The notes: generated by a model not told the origin, from the sequence alone. A DNA stretch of 64,000 bases from Anaerolineae bacterium (GCA_023384415.1 JAHDWJ010000013.1:111428-175427); one strand, 5' to 3'. Shown: positions 37,668 through 46,163, counted from the stretch's first letter. Program-made: numbers and translations.

Positions 37668-37717
37668 GGTTTCAACTTTCCGGTTCAATTTGGTTGGTCA
37701 TTCGTCACGCTTCCGCT

Positions 37718-38188
37718 TTAGAAGACCAGGGGAAGCAAGGGTAGCAGACTGTCAAACAGGGGGCGGTACTGCCAATGGAATATCTCCATCATAATGTAAT
37801 CGGCAATAGCCCACAGCCCAAAACAGCTAAAAGCAAAAATCAAGATAGAGACCGCAATTGAGAGCAGTAAGCAGCTTTGCGCCAGGTGAAAAGAGCGAGT
37901 GGGCAGGGTACGAACTTTACTGGCCCCATTGGCGGTGATAACCTGTGGCGTAGAAGGGGCCGGGCGGTGCGGCCGCGCAGGGATGGCTATTACCAGCCCC
38001 TGCCCGGTACACCCCAATGCCGTACAACGGTTATTGTTGCTCTGCCAACATTGCACATGGTGCCGCGTCGCATCTTCCGGGCAGATCACGATTTCATCTC
38101 CCGGAGCAAACGGATTTTTACACAGGGCACACCCTTCCCCTAAAAAGGGATTGCTCTTATCAATGGTGATCGGGCGTAAACTGGGCAT
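37718..38188 (-). CDS. Membrane protein with RING-like zinc-binding domain
   Basis: This 156-residue protein starts with a Cys/His-rich domain (residues 14-62): C-x2-C (CALCKNPF), a Cys in VICPED, H-x2-C (HVQCW) and two further Cys (CTALGC). The spacing resembles prokaryotic RING-finger-like proteins, some of which occur in bacterial ubiquitin-like systems. A basic Pro-rich spacer follows and then one or two membrane helices (about 100-150). No E1, E2 or ubiquitin-like gene is near, so a ubiquitin link is not supported here. It is convergent with recJ (50 bp). No good ribosome site is seen upstream of the ATG. Confidence 0.65.
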   Translation of the reverse strand: MPSLRPITIDKSNPFLGEGCALCKNPFAPGDEIVICPEDATRHHVQCWQSNNNRCTALGCTGQGLVIAIPARPHRPAPSTPQVITANGASKVRTLPTRSFHLAQSCLLLSIAVSILIFAFSCFGLWAIADYIMMEIFHWQYRPLFDSLLPLLPLVF

Positions 38189-38231
38189 ACTGTTTGTGAG
38201 CAGTTAGCGGTGGGCCGTATGGTAACCTGGA

Positions 38232-38324
38232 GTACCTACTAAGCCTTCCGAAGGTTTTGCCCACTGGTAATCATTGGCAACGAAACCTTCGCAAGGTTAA
38301 TCACCAGAGAGGGTTAGTAGGTAC
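38232..38324. mobile_element. MITE family B, copy 2 (IS66-like ends)
   Basis: This 93-bp element has ends GTACCTACTAAGCC and, inverted, GTACCTACTAACCC. Its two palindromes and spacer match the copy at 29296. The flanks AACCTGGA and AACTTGAA agree in 6 of 8 positions, a probable decayed target duplication. A stutter of GAAACCTGAAACTTGAAAC follows. Confidence 0.8.
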
Positions 38325-38369
38325 AACTTGAAACCTGAAACTTGAAACGTAAAACCTACACCCCAAAAC

Positions 38370-39404
38370 TCATCTCCGCAGAAAGTTGCTTATAAAAAAC
38401 CATAGATTGGCCGGCCGCTCCGCCAGGCGACGCATAAAATAGGGGTACCAGGCGGTGCCATAAGGGACATATACCCGCACCCGATACCCCTCTGCTACCA
38501 GAGCTTGCTGCATCTCCGGCCGAATGCCGTACAACATCTGGAACTCAAATTGGTCGAGCGGTATTTGTTCTTGCTGGCTGTATGCTTTTGCGGCCGCGAT
38601 CATCTTCTCATCATGGGTCGCCACACCCAAATAGACCCCGTTTTGCCGGGCCGTCTGGCTCAAAAGCATCTCCATTAGCTTAACATAATTAGCATCTGTA
38701 TCCGCTTTGACCGGAAATGCCAGTTCTGGTGGCTCAGCATAAGCCCCTTTGCACAGCCGCACCCAGGCCCCTTCCTCAACCAGACGGCGTACATCCGCCT
38801 CACTGCGATAAAGATAGGCCTGAATCACCACCCCCACATTGTGAAACCCAGCTTCATCACGCAGCCAACGATACAACCCTAAGGTACTGTCCACCAACGC
38901 ACTCTCTTCCATATCAAGCCGAATTCTATTCTCATATTGCTGCGCCCGGCTAAGAATCTGGCGCACACTTTCACGGGCTAAATCAGGGTCTATTTTAATC
39001 CCCAACTGGCTCAACTTAACCGATACGTTTGCCTGAACCCCACTCTGATAAATGCGATCCAACAGGCGCAAAATTTCATCACGGGCAATAAACGCCTCAT
39101 CCCGGTTGTTGACACTTTCTCCCAGGTAATCTAAAGTGACCAACATCCCTTGTTGGTTGAGGACCTGGCTGGCACTCAGGGCTTCATCAATAGATTCACC
39201 AGCCACAAAGCGGCGCACAACGGATCGGGCCAGGGGAAGCTGGGTAACAAGGGTGCGGGCCCACGCGGCCGCCGAGAGATAAAGCAGCACCGCCCGCAAC
39301 CATATTTCTCCGTTGTAATAGAAAAGGATAAGAAACAGGGTAAAAGCTAGTAAGAAAATAGCCTTACCAGCTACTCTATAAAGAAGGGGGCGATCAGGTC
39401 TCAT
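38370..39404 (-). CDS. Proline dehydrogenase with N-terminal membrane segment
   Basis: This 344-residue protein contains a complete PRODH beta/alpha barrel from about residue 50. RRFVAGES starts the domain, VSVKLSQLGI and IRLDMEES lie in the core, VIQAYLYRS follows, RLCKGAYAEPPE binds substrate/FAD, and FQMLYGIRPE and RVYVPYGTAWYPYFMRRLAERP end the barrel. The enzyme oxidises proline to pyrroline-5-carboxylate with FAD and passes electrons to quinone. The first 50 residues contain two hydrophobic stretches that ordinary monofunctional enzymes lack; they may tether it to the membrane. AGGAGCC lies 11 bp before the ATG, supporting the long form. No P5C dehydrogenase is next to it. Confidence 0.92.
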   Translation of the reverse strand: MRPDRPLLYRVAGKAIFLLAFTLFLILFYYNGEIWLRAVLLYLSAAAWARTLVTQLPLARSVVRRFVAGESIDEALSASQVLNQQGMLVTLDYLGESVNNRDEAFIARDEILRLLDRIYQSGVQANVSVKLSQLGIKIDPDLARESVRQILSRAQQYENRIRLDMEESALVDSTLGLYRWLRDEAGFHNVGVVIQAYLYRSEADVRRLVEEGAWVRLCKGAYAEPPELAFPVKADTDANYVKLMEMLLSQTARQNGVYLGVATHDEKMIAAAKAYSQQEQIPLDQFEFQMLYGIRPEMQQALVAEGYRVRVYVPYGTAWYPYFMRRLAERPANLWFFISNFLRR

Positions 39405-39531
39405 GTTAGTTATGGCTCCTGCACAAGCTAGATAAATCGTACACCTGATTTTAGCTTGGCTGAATCACCAGGCCAAATTAGCTTTCCCCGTGACCTTTGG
39501 GCCGTGAGACCGACAAATGTATTAACAATAG

Positions 39532-39559
39532 TTGGCGGAAATCAATCTGTTTATATAAT
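39532..39559 (+). promoter_or_regulatory. Candidate promoter of the sigma factor gene
   Basis: TTGGCG (39532-39537), a 16-bp spacer and TATAAT (39554-39559) would start transcription near 39566, leaving a leader of about 110 nt before the ATG. The rest of the 273-bp gap shows no other structure. Confidence 0.5.
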
Positions 39560-39677
39560 TGTAATAAATATGTGTCATACTATTGCACAGGTTATGCAAA
39601 GAAACAGGGCAGAATGAACGATAACCCTAGAGAACAGTCACCCGCCCTAAGCTCTGCTTTTTGAAGGAGATTTGAAT

Positions 39678-40892
39678 ATGTCAGGCGAACATCGTATCCT
39701 GCTAAATGAGGAGCAATGGCGACCATTGATCGCGCTGTCGCTGGCACAGGGACACAAGTTGACCACCGAGCAGCTTTATGAATGGCTGCCCGAAGCGGAA
39801 GATGATCCGGCCCTTTTGCTGGTCGCACGGCAGCAGTTAGCCGGTCAACAGATCATGGTTGAGGATGAGGAAGGTGATGAAGCTGACACCTGGCTGTCGG
39901 ATGACATTGAGGTAGAAACCTGGCAAGCGGCCGCAGACCTGGAACATCTGCTCCAGGCCGCCCCTTTAACGCACCGGTTCAATGGGCCAACCCAAGACGT
40001 ACTAGATTTGTATTTTCAAGAAATGCGTCAACAAACCTTGTTGACGGCTACAGAAGAGGTGCAGTTGGCCAAGGCTATAGAAGCCGGACACGCGGCCGCA
40101 AACCACATCACCCAATTAGGGCGTCAACATGATTTGCCCGCAGCTGCCCAGGAAGCCCTGGCTATGGCCGAAGCCGCCCGCAGTCGCCTTGCCCTCTCCA
40201 ACACCCGCCTGGTCATCAGTATCGCCAAAAAATACCAGGGGCGGGGTCTGCCCTTGCTCGATCTGATTCAAGAAGGAAATATCGGCTTACTCAAAGCCGT
40301 AGATAAATTCGACTACCGTATGGGCAATCGGTTCAGCACCTACGCTACCTGGTGGATTCGCCAGGCCGTTGCCAGAGCTGTCCTCAATTATGGCCGGATG
40401 ATCCGCCTGCCCGCCCATCTGAGCCAGGAACTCAACCTGCTCTACCGGGTAGCCCAAGATTTAGAACAAGAAGGGTCTCGTTCTCCATCACCAGAAGAAA
40501 TCGCCGCCCGCGCCGATATGCCCCTGGCCCGTGTCGAATGGCTGATCAACGCCAGCCAGCGCCCAATCAATCTAGAACAACCGTTGGGAGAAGAAGGGGA
40601 TACGGAAATAGGGGAGCTGGTACCCGATCAAAACAGCCCATCCCCCAGTGAGGCAGTGGCGGATTCCATGCTGGTGGAACAGGTAGAGATCCTGTTAGAT
40701 CGGCTGCCCCAGCGAGAAGCGGAAATTTTGCGTTTGCGCTTTGGACTGCAAGGGTATGAGCCACACACTCTCAAAGAAATAGGGGCGATGTTCAACCTGT
40801 CACGGGAGCGGATTCGCCAGTTAGAAAAGCTGATTTTAAGCAAACTGCGCGTCCCTGAAATTGCCGGACATTTACAGCCTTATCTTTATTAG
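39678..40892 (+). CDS. RNA polymerase sigma-70 family factor (RpoD-like, group 1/2)
   Basis: This 404-residue protein has sigma region 1.2 ([17 protein letters not shown], near 110), region 2 ([20 protein letters not shown] and [15 protein letters not shown], near 195-235), region 3 and region 4 with helix-turn-helix [20 protein letters not shown] (near 365). The complete set marks a primary or primary-like sigma that recognises standard -10/-35 promoters. A short acidic N-terminal part (1-100) replaces the long region 1.1. AAGGAGATTTGA precedes the ATG. It is probably one of several such factors; whether it is the housekeeping one cannot be told. Confidence 0.93.
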   Translation: MSGEHRILLNEEQWRPLIALSLAQGHKLTTEQLYEWLPEAEDDPALLLVARQQLAGQQIMVEDEEGDEADTWLSDDIEVETWQAAADLEHLLQAAPLTHRFNGPTQDVLDLYFQEMRQQTLLTATEEVQLAKAIEAGHAAANHITQLGRQHDLPAAAQEALAMAEAARSRLALSNTRLVISIAKKYQGRGLPLLDLIQEGNIGLLKAVDKFDYRMGNRFSTYATWWIRQAVARAVLNYGRMIRLPAHLSQELNLLYRVAQDLEQEGSRSPSPEEIAARADMPLARVEWLINASQRPINLEQPLGEEGDTEIGELVPDQNSPSPSEAVADSMLVEQVEILLDRLPQREAEILRLRFGLQGYEPHTLKEIGAMFNLSRERIRQLEKLILSKLRVPEIAGHLQPYLY

Positions 40893-40900
40893 TTCAAGTG

Positions 40901-41003
40901 GTATCTTCTCAACAAATAAGGGCGAACCTTCGGCAGGTTTCTGTAATTGGGTAAGCTCTTGGGTCAAACCTTCCGAAGGTTACACATTTTACTGAGATGT
41001 TAC
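40901..41003 (+). mobile_element. MITE family A, copy 2 (IS66-like ends)
   Basis: This 103-bp element begins GTATCTTCTCAACA and ends with inverted GTAACATCTCAGTAAAA. It is flanked by the perfect 8-bp direct repeat TTCAAGTG (40893-40900 and 41004-41011). Two AACCTTCCGAAGGTT-type palindromes lie inside. It separates two convergent genes whose stop codons would otherwise lie 1 bp apart. Confidence 0.88.
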
Positions 41004-41004
41004 T

Positions 41005-41307
41005 TCAAGTGGGCCAGTGGCGAGTTTTATTGACAGCCAATTTGTCTAGGATGGCTTGCTCCAGGTTGATACCGCTGATGCTGGCAAGTTGGAGCAGATA
41101 TAGAGCCACATCAGCCAGTTCCCCAGCCAATTCCTCTGGATTTCTCACTTCATCTTGCCATTGAAAATGCTCTAAAACTTCGGCCGCTTCGATGCACAAA
41201 GAGGCCGCCAGGTTACGCGGCGACTGCTTTTTAGGGGAGTAGGGGTCATACCACCCTTTGCTTTGTACAAATTGGTGCATTTGCCTGGTTAGCTCTTCAA
41301 TAGTCAT
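41005..41307 (-). CDS. MazG-like nucleotide pyrophosphohydrolase
   Basis: This 100-residue all-helical protein has the MazG signature: SLCIEAAEVLEHFQW supplies the E-x2-E pair and EELAGELADVALYLL the second acidic pair that binds Mg2+. It belongs to the short RS21-C6/iMazG-type group that hydrolyses non-canonical or deoxy-NTPs to monophosphates, cleaning the nucleotide pool. The stop codon overlaps the MITE target duplication and is intact. The gene runs toward the sigma factor gene. The ATG has only a weak ribosome site. Confidence 0.88.
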   Translation of the reverse strand: MTIEELTRQMHQFVQSKGWYDPYSPKKQSPRNLAASLCIEAAEVLEHFQWQDEVRNPEELAGELADVALYLLQLASISGINLEQAILDKLAVNKTRHWPT

Positions 41308-41381
41308 AGGGCGATGGTGCGTTCTCTAAAATTAACCACAAAGGACGGGAATACGGCTAAGGGAAGTACGGATGGGTAGAA

Positions 41382-41414
41382 AAAAGCCTGGCTTATACCA
41401 CAGCCAGGCTTTTT
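41382..41414 (-). terminator. Bidirectional-looking intrinsic terminator after gap
   Basis: AAAGCCTGGCT and AGCCAGGCTTT form an 11-bp stem with an 8-nt loop and T-runs on both strands. On the minus strand it ends the GAPDH transcript in front of the MazG-like gene. Stuttering CCTCAGTCCTCA words lie between it and the gap stop codon. Confidence 0.8.
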
Positions 41415-41460
41415 CATCCTACCCTACTCACTCCTCAGTCCTCAAACCTCAGTCCTGATC

Positions 41461-42477
41461 TTACAGCCGTTCGGCGACATATTTAGCCATGTCGGCCAGG
41501 CGAGAGGAGTAACCCCATTCGTTGTCATACCAGGTGACAACTTTGACCAGGCTGCCACCGATGACCTGGGTGGAAAGGCCATCTACGGTGGATGAGGCGG
41601 GATTGCCAATAAAATCAGAGGAGACGAGCGGCTCCAGGGTGAAATCTAGCACTTTACCAAGCCAGTTATCCCCAGACGCGGCCGCTTGTAAGGCCCCATT
41701 CACCTCTTCAATCGTCGTATCCCGGTTCAGTTCCGCCACCACATCTACCACCGAAACGGTGACTACCGGCACCCGGAAGGCCATCCCATCAAATTTCCCT
41801 TTCAGATCAGGGATGACCAGGGCCACCGCTTTGGCAGCTCCGGTGGTGGTGGGGATAATGTTCACCCCAGCCGCACGGGCCCGCCGTTTATCTTTGTGGG
41901 CCAGGTCCAGAATGCGCTGGTCGTTGGTATAAGCGTGAATGGTAGACATGAGGGCCCGTTTAATACCAAAGGTGTCGTTGAGGACTTTGGCGACGGGGGC
42001 CAGGCAGTTGGTGGTGCAGCTGGCATTAGAAATGACCTGGTGATTGGCCGGGTCATACTCTTCTTCGTTCACGCCCAGGCAAACGGTCAAATCTACTTCT
42101 TTGCCAGGGGCCGAGAGAATCACTTTTTTGGCCCCGGCGGTGACGTGGGCCATGGCTTTATCTTTGGAGTTGAAGACCCCAGTGCATTCTAAAACAATAT
42201 CTACCCCCAGTTCCGTCCAGGGCAGGTTGCCGGGATCGCGCTCGGCATAGTTGCGGAGCAGGCCACCGTCAATATAAATCTGCCCATCTACGACTTCTAC
42301 TTTGCCGGGGAAACGGCCGTAGGTGGAGTCATATTTGAGGAGATGGGCGTTGGTTTCTACATCCATCAAATCATTGATAGCAACTACTTCCAATTCTTGG
42401 GCGTATTTCTCGCGGATTGCTTTGAGAACTTGACGACCAATACGGCCAAAGCCGTTGATACCGATTTTTACACTCAT
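41461..42477 (-). CDS. gap: Glyceraldehyde-3-phosphate dehydrogenase, type I
   Basis: This 338-residue enzyme interconverts glyceraldehyde 3-phosphate and 1,3-bisphosphoglycerate with NAD(P). The Rossmann motif [10 protein letters not shown] starts at residue 6. The catalytic Cys is C154 in [12 protein letters not shown]. The His-bearing [11 protein letters not shown] and the C-terminal [11 protein letters not shown] are also present. D36 after the second strand (AINDLMD) favours NAD. AAGGAGTTAAACC precedes the ATG. It ends at a clear terminator. The following upstream gene encodes a YvcK-type protein linked in other bacteria to carbon metabolism and cell-wall synthesis. Confidence 0.97.
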   Translation of the reverse strand: MSVKIGINGFGRIGRQVLKAIREKYAQELEVVAINDLMDVETNAHLLKYDSTYGRFPGKVEVVDGQIYIDGGLLRNYAERDPGNLPWTELGVDIVLECTGVFNSKDKAMAHVTAGAKKVILSAPGKEVDLTVCLGVNEEEYDPANHQVISNASCTTNCLAPVAKVLNDTFGIKRALMSTIHAYTNDQRILDLAHKDKRRARAAGVNIIPTTTGAAKAVALVIPDLKGKFDGMAFRVPVVTVSVVDVVAELNRDTTIEEVNGALQAAASGDNWLGKVLDFTLEPLVSSDFIGNPASSTVDGLSTQVIGGSLVKVVTWYDNEWGYSSRLADMAKYVAERL

Positions 42478-42688
42478 GGTTTAACTCCTTATGGATTTAA
42501 GTTTGGCGCCAGGCAGCCGCTTTTAGGCTGAGTTATTACCAAACTGGATGTTAGCAACTAAATGGCACAAGCCACCATTCAATTTACCCTGGTTAGGTGT
42601 AAGATGCAATTGACAAATGTCTCCAAATTACCTGTCACTTCTCCCTACCCTATTGGGGATTTTTGTAAGGGTGTTTGGCCAGATACCC

Positions 42689-44005
42689 CTACTGGCGCAG
42701 GACGTTTAGAACTGCGGCCGCGAGCTTTTGACTATCATGGCGCCACGGTTTGGTCTCATCTACCAGGTCAGCGGTGATGAGGCGTACCCCGGCGAGGGCT
42801 GTGGGCTGGACAAAAACCGTGTGCCCTCCGCCCGCATCTGGGGAGACATCCAGGTTGTCATTAGCCAGAACCATATCCAGACAGCCCGAAGGAAGATGGG
42901 ACAATAATTTGTTGACGTGATCAGCTACGGTGTAATTATCCGTTTCTCCGGGCTGGGTGGCAAGATTACATACATACAATTTAATTGCCCGGCTGTGGCG
43001 CATGGCTTCGGCCAGTTCAGGGACGAGCAGGTTGGGCAGAATGCTCGTGTATAAACTGCCTGGCCCTAGAACGATGAGATCGGCCTGGAGTATGGCTTGT
43101 ACGGCGGGAGGATAAGCCCGGACGGGTTCTGGTTGCAGGTAAACACGCTCTACGCGGCCGCGACTTTTCGGTATGGCTGATTCTCCGACAACATGCTCTA
43201 ACAAAGGGGGATCTCCCACCCAGACATCCGCCGCCAGGGTCACATAGTCCAGGGTAGAGGGCAGGACGCGGCCGCGCATCCGCAGCACCCGATCCATCAT
43301 CAACAATGCTTCCTCAAAACTTCCGGTGATACCAACCAGAGCCGCCAGGAGCAAATTACCAAAGGCATGACCTTGTAGTTGGCTGGCCTCTTCACTGCCA
43401 GGCAGCCCCCCAAAACGGTATTGCATCAACTGGGTCATCAACGTTTCATCTCCGGCCAGAGCGGCGATATTGTTGCGGAAATCGCCAGGGGGCAACATGC
43501 CTAATTCACGCCGGATGCGGCCGCTGCTCCCCCCATCATCGGCGACGGTAACAATGGCCGTGATATTGCTGGTATAATCACGCAGCCCGCGCAAGAAAGT
43601 CGGCATACCTGTCCCCCCGCCGATAGCCACGATGCGCGGCCCTCGTTTACGCTGGCTGAAATCGTACAGGGAGGTCGCAATATCTTCATGGGGATGGCGG
43701 AATGGCTCTACCAGATTGCGCCCCAACCGCATGATGGCTATCAGAACCAGCACCCCCCCCAGGGTGAGGGCGACGATCATCCGCATCATCGGTGGCCACC
43801 CTTGCATGGTGATGACCGCATAAATGCGCTGAGGGAGCAGCCCATTTTGGCTGAGGATAAGAATGGCATACACTACCCCCATGCCCATGACGCCGCTGCC
43901 GACGGCCAGGAGCAGAAGCCACCGTTTGACGCCAATACCCAGCCGGAACCAGCGGCCGCGATGGCGCAAATATTGCCAAAAGGAGATCAGTTTGGGTTCA
44001 TTCAT
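42689..44005 (-). CDS. yvcK: YvcK/CofD-family protein with N-terminal membrane helices
   Basis: This 438-residue protein has two membrane helices (about 28-52 and 72-92) in front of a complete YvcK domain from about residue 120 (IVAIGGGTGMPTFLRGL; TVADDGGSSGRIRRELGMLP; PPGDFRNNIAAL). GPGSLYTSILPNLLVP and CNLATQPGETDNYTVADHV follow. YvcK proteins bind UDP-sugars and are needed for gluconeogenic growth and for placing cell-wall enzymes. Classical YvcK (about 320 residues) is soluble, so the membrane hairpin is an extension. It is co-oriented with gap, about 210 bp upstream of it. Confidence 0.9.
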   Translation of the reverse strand: MNEPKLISFWQYLRHRGRWFRLGIGVKRWLLLLAVGSGVMGMGVVYAILILSQNGLLPQRIYAVITMQGWPPMMRMIVALTLGGVLVLIAIMRLGRNLVEPFRHPHEDIATSLYDFSQRKRGPRIVAIGGGTGMPTFLRGLRDYTSNITAIVTVADDGGSSGRIRRELGMLPPGDFRNNIAALAGDETLMTQLMQYRFGGLPGSEEASQLQGHAFGNLLLAALVGITGSFEEALLMMDRVLRMRGRVLPSTLDYVTLAADVWVGDPPLLEHVVGESAIPKSRGRVERVYLQPEPVRAYPPAVQAILQADLIVLGPGSLYTSILPNLLVPELAEAMRHSRAIKLYVCNLATQPGETDNYTVADHVNKLLSHLPSGCLDMVLANDNLDVSPDAGGGHTVFVQPTALAGVRLITADLVDETKPWRHDSQKLAAAVLNVLRQ

Positions 44006-44163
44006 GGTGCTGCACTATACATTAACCCGCCCAGACTGTTTTGGCAAGAGGGGTGCGGATGGGCGCGGGAAAAAGGTTTTGGGTCAGGAATCGCCCGAAT
44101 TGACGCGAATAGGTTTCTTGATTCGGGTTAAGGCAGAAATTTTGCGGCCGCGGGAATAACCTG

Positions 44164-44224
44164 GTATTTTCTCAATAAGTTGGGGCAAACCTTCCGAAGG
44201 TTACACATTATACTGAGATGTTAC
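44164..44224 (+). mobile_element. MITE family A, internally deleted copy 3
   Basis: This 61-bp element keeps both family A ends (GTATTTTCTCAATAAG and inverted GTAACATCTCAGTATAA) but only one AACCTTCCGAAGGTT palindrome. Flanks ATAACCTG and ATGACCTA match in 6 of 8 positions. The right end lies 8 bp before the folK ATG. Confidence 0.8.
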
Positions 44225-44231
44225 ATGACCT

Positions 44232-44726
44232 ATGCCACAAATTTGGTTGAGTCTGGGGACGAATATGGGGAAGCGGCCGCGTAATTTAACGGCGGCGTTG
44301 GCGGCATTGGCTGAGGTGGGTACCATTACGGCTGTTTCCCCGGTGTATGAAACGAAGCCGTGGGGGATAGCGGAGCAGCCTGACTTTCTCAATTTGTGCG
44401 CGGCCGCGACCACCTCCCTCGCTCCTCGCCCCCTTCTCGCTGCCCTCAAAACAATCGAGCAGCAGCTAGGTCGCCAACCAGGTCAGCGGTGGGGACCACG
44501 CCTCATTGATATTGACATCCTCTTTTATGACCATCTGGTCTACCAGGATGACATGCTGATCATCCCCCACCCCCACCTGGCCGACCGTGCTTTTGTTCTG
44601 CTTCCCCTGGCTGATATTGCCCCTGACCTGGTTCACCCCCTCACCGGCCAAACGGTGACGCAGATGGCCGCCACCGTAGATAAAGCAGCCGTTCACCCCG
44701 TTGAGTTACACCCATCGTGGTCATAA
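44232..44726 (+). CDS. folK: 2-amino-4-hydroxy-6-hydroxymethyldihydropteridine pyrophosphokinase
   Basis: This 164-residue enzyme transfers pyrophosphate from ATP to hydroxymethyl-dihydropterin in folate synthesis. Family blocks are LSLGTNMGKRPRNL (N-terminus), SPVYETKPWG, DFLNLCAA, and the metal and substrate site WGPRLIDIDILFYD with the PHPHLADRAFVLLPL segment. It is full length. Upstream there is almost no native leader: a MITE ends 8 bp before the ATG and only a weak GAGATG could serve as ribosome site, so the element may provide part of the 5' region. It is divergent from yvcK. Confidence 0.95.
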   Translation: MPQIWLSLGTNMGKRPRNLTAALAALAEVGTITAVSPVYETKPWGIAEQPDFLNLCAAATTSLAPRPLLAALKTIEQQLGRQPGQRWGPRLIDIDILFYDHLVYQDDMLIIPHPHLADRAFVLLPLADIAPDLVHPLTGQTVTQMAATVDKAAVHPVELHPSWS

Positions 44727-44738
44727 AGTGACATTCCA

Positions 44739-44916
44739 GTTGGAGACTGGAGACTGGGGACTGGTTAATCTCGAGTCTCTAGCCTCATTGAAAATGTCTG
44801 TTTATGAGCGTTGGCAGTATAACGGTTAAGGCGACCAAAAGTTTCACCACCAAGACGCCAAGATCGCTAAGAATTCCTTAAAAAGCTTTGAGTTCTTCGC
44901 GTCTTGGCGGTGAATA
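44739..44916. repeat. Stutter and imperfect palindrome upstream of 44976
   Basis: GGAGACTGGAGACTGGGGACTGG (44740-44762) is followed by an inverted repeat of about 21 bp: CACCACCAAGACGCCAAGA (44846-44864) against TCTTCGCGTCTTGGCGGTG (44896-44914). The latter recalls R4-type interspersed words. No gene is seen here. Confidence 0.6.
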
Positions 44917-44961
44917 ATTCTCTTCTTTCAGTAGAGTCATCATTCATCCCTCATAATTCCG

Positions 44962-44978
44962 CTATAATCCCCCTCATG
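44962..44978 (+). promoter_or_regulatory. TATAAT box directly before the ATG at 44976
   Basis: The order TATAAT, CCCCCTC, ATG places the expected transcription start at the start codon. It mirrors the sensor kinase promoter at 26958 and suggests leaderless transcription. Confidence 0.5.
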
Positions 44979-46163
44979 TATAAACGGCTGTCTATTTTAA
45001 CCATCCTGCTAATCTTTTTGTACTCAGGATCAGGTCAGACTCAACCGCAGGTGGATGGGGTGATGATGCAAGCGTGGTCAGAATATGGGCTGGCCTGGCA
45101 TTTCACCTTATCGGCCCAGAGTGAGGCGATGATTGAGCAGGCCCATCTATTCGCGGCCGCGCCCGGATTGCCCTTCACCTATACCGACCGCCTGCCCGTC
45201 CACAACACAACAGTTGATCTAACCTATACCCTTCCCCTGGAATCCATCCGGCCACGCCCGTTTGCCCTGGTAACTTATTGGTGGGAGTTAGAGACAGGCA
45301 GTGGGGAGCGGATTGTACTGCCCACGGCGTCCTTCATTTACGAAGACAGCCGATTCACCTGGTATTATGAAACCGATGGGGCATTGCAAGTCGCCTGGAC
45401 AGGCAGCCCAACCGATTTTCCCGCGGCCGCCGTGCTGGCTCTGGCTCGTCAATCTCAGGGGAGCTTGCAGCAGATTATCCCGGTCACCCTGCCGGAACCG
45501 CTTATCTTCTATGTTTATCCATCAAGTAGTGATTTGCGTTCGGCCCTACGTTTAGGAGGGCAGGAGTGGGATGGGGAACAGATTGGGCTGCCATCAGGGG
45601 TGCTTTTGCTGGTGGCCGTGAATCCCCGGACGGCGGAAGCGGACCTGGCCCAGGCGATTCCCCAGGCGATGGGGCGGCTCTTTTTGTACCAGGCGGCCGC
45701 AGAGCAGTATGAAACCTTGCCCCGCTGGCTCAAAGAAGGGGTAGCCGGGGTCGTGCCGGAGGCCGCTGGGGGGGCAAGAGAGGTGGTGCAGCGTGCGGCC
45801 GCCAACCAATCTCTCCTCTCCCTGGCTGAGTTATGTGCGACGTGGCCGGCTGATTTGTCCCAGGCACAGTTGGCGGCAGCCCAGAGCATGGCCCTGGCAC
45901 ACTGGTTACAGCAGCAGTTTGGTAATCTGGCTCTCAACCGGCTTATTCATGCCTACCGGAATGGCCAAAGCTGCGCTGATGGGTTGAGCTATATAACCAA
46001 CCTGCCCTTAGAAACAGTAAACCAACAATGGCAGGGGCATCTCAGCCAGCAAAACCGGTGGCTAACAGCCGTACAACAAAACGGATTATGGATTTTGCTG
46101 CTTCTGGCCGGTTTTGTTTTAACCGCCATATTGCTCCTGAGCTACTGGCCTCGCCCATCATAA
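44976..46163 (+). CDS. Secreted, C-terminally anchored protein resembling a peptidase-MA domain without HExxH
   Basis: This 395-residue protein has a signal peptide (MYKRLSILTILLIFLYSGSG), a beta-rich N-terminal half and a helical second half with a C-terminal membrane helix (about 370-390). The layout resembles Chloroflexota surface proteins with a peptidase-MA-like domain, in which an HExxH helix is followed by WLxEGxA. The second block is present (PRWLKEGVAG near 250), but the metal-binding helix reads QAIPQAMGRLFLYQ with no His-Glu pair. It is therefore probably catalytically dead. The family assignment is tentative. An upstream in-frame GTG-type start at 44904 would read through the palindrome and is rejected. 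Confidence 0.6.
   Translation: MYKRLSILTILLIFLYSGSGQTQPQVDGVMMQAWSEYGLAWHFTLSAQSEAMIEQAHLFAAAPGLPFTYTDRLPVHNTTVDLTYTLPLESIRPRPFALVTYWWELETGSGERIVLPTASFIYEDSRFTWYYETDGALQVAWTGSPTDFPAAAVLALARQSQGSLQQIIPVTLPEPLIFYVYPSSSDLRSALRLGGQEWDGEQIGLPSGVLLLVAVNPRTAEADLAQAIPQAMGRLFLYQAAAEQYETLPRWLKEGVAGVVPEAAGGAREVVQRAAANQSLLSLAELCATWPADLSQAQLAAAQSMALAHWLQQQFGNLALNRLIHAYRNGQSCADGLSYITNLPLETVNQQWQGHLSQQNRWLTAVQQNGLWILLLLAGFVLTAILLLSYWPRPS

Noticed and set aside
42562-42777. Small plus-strand open frame between gap and yvcK
   Set aside because: It overlaps the end of yvcK on the other strand, with no ribosome site or recognisable pattern.
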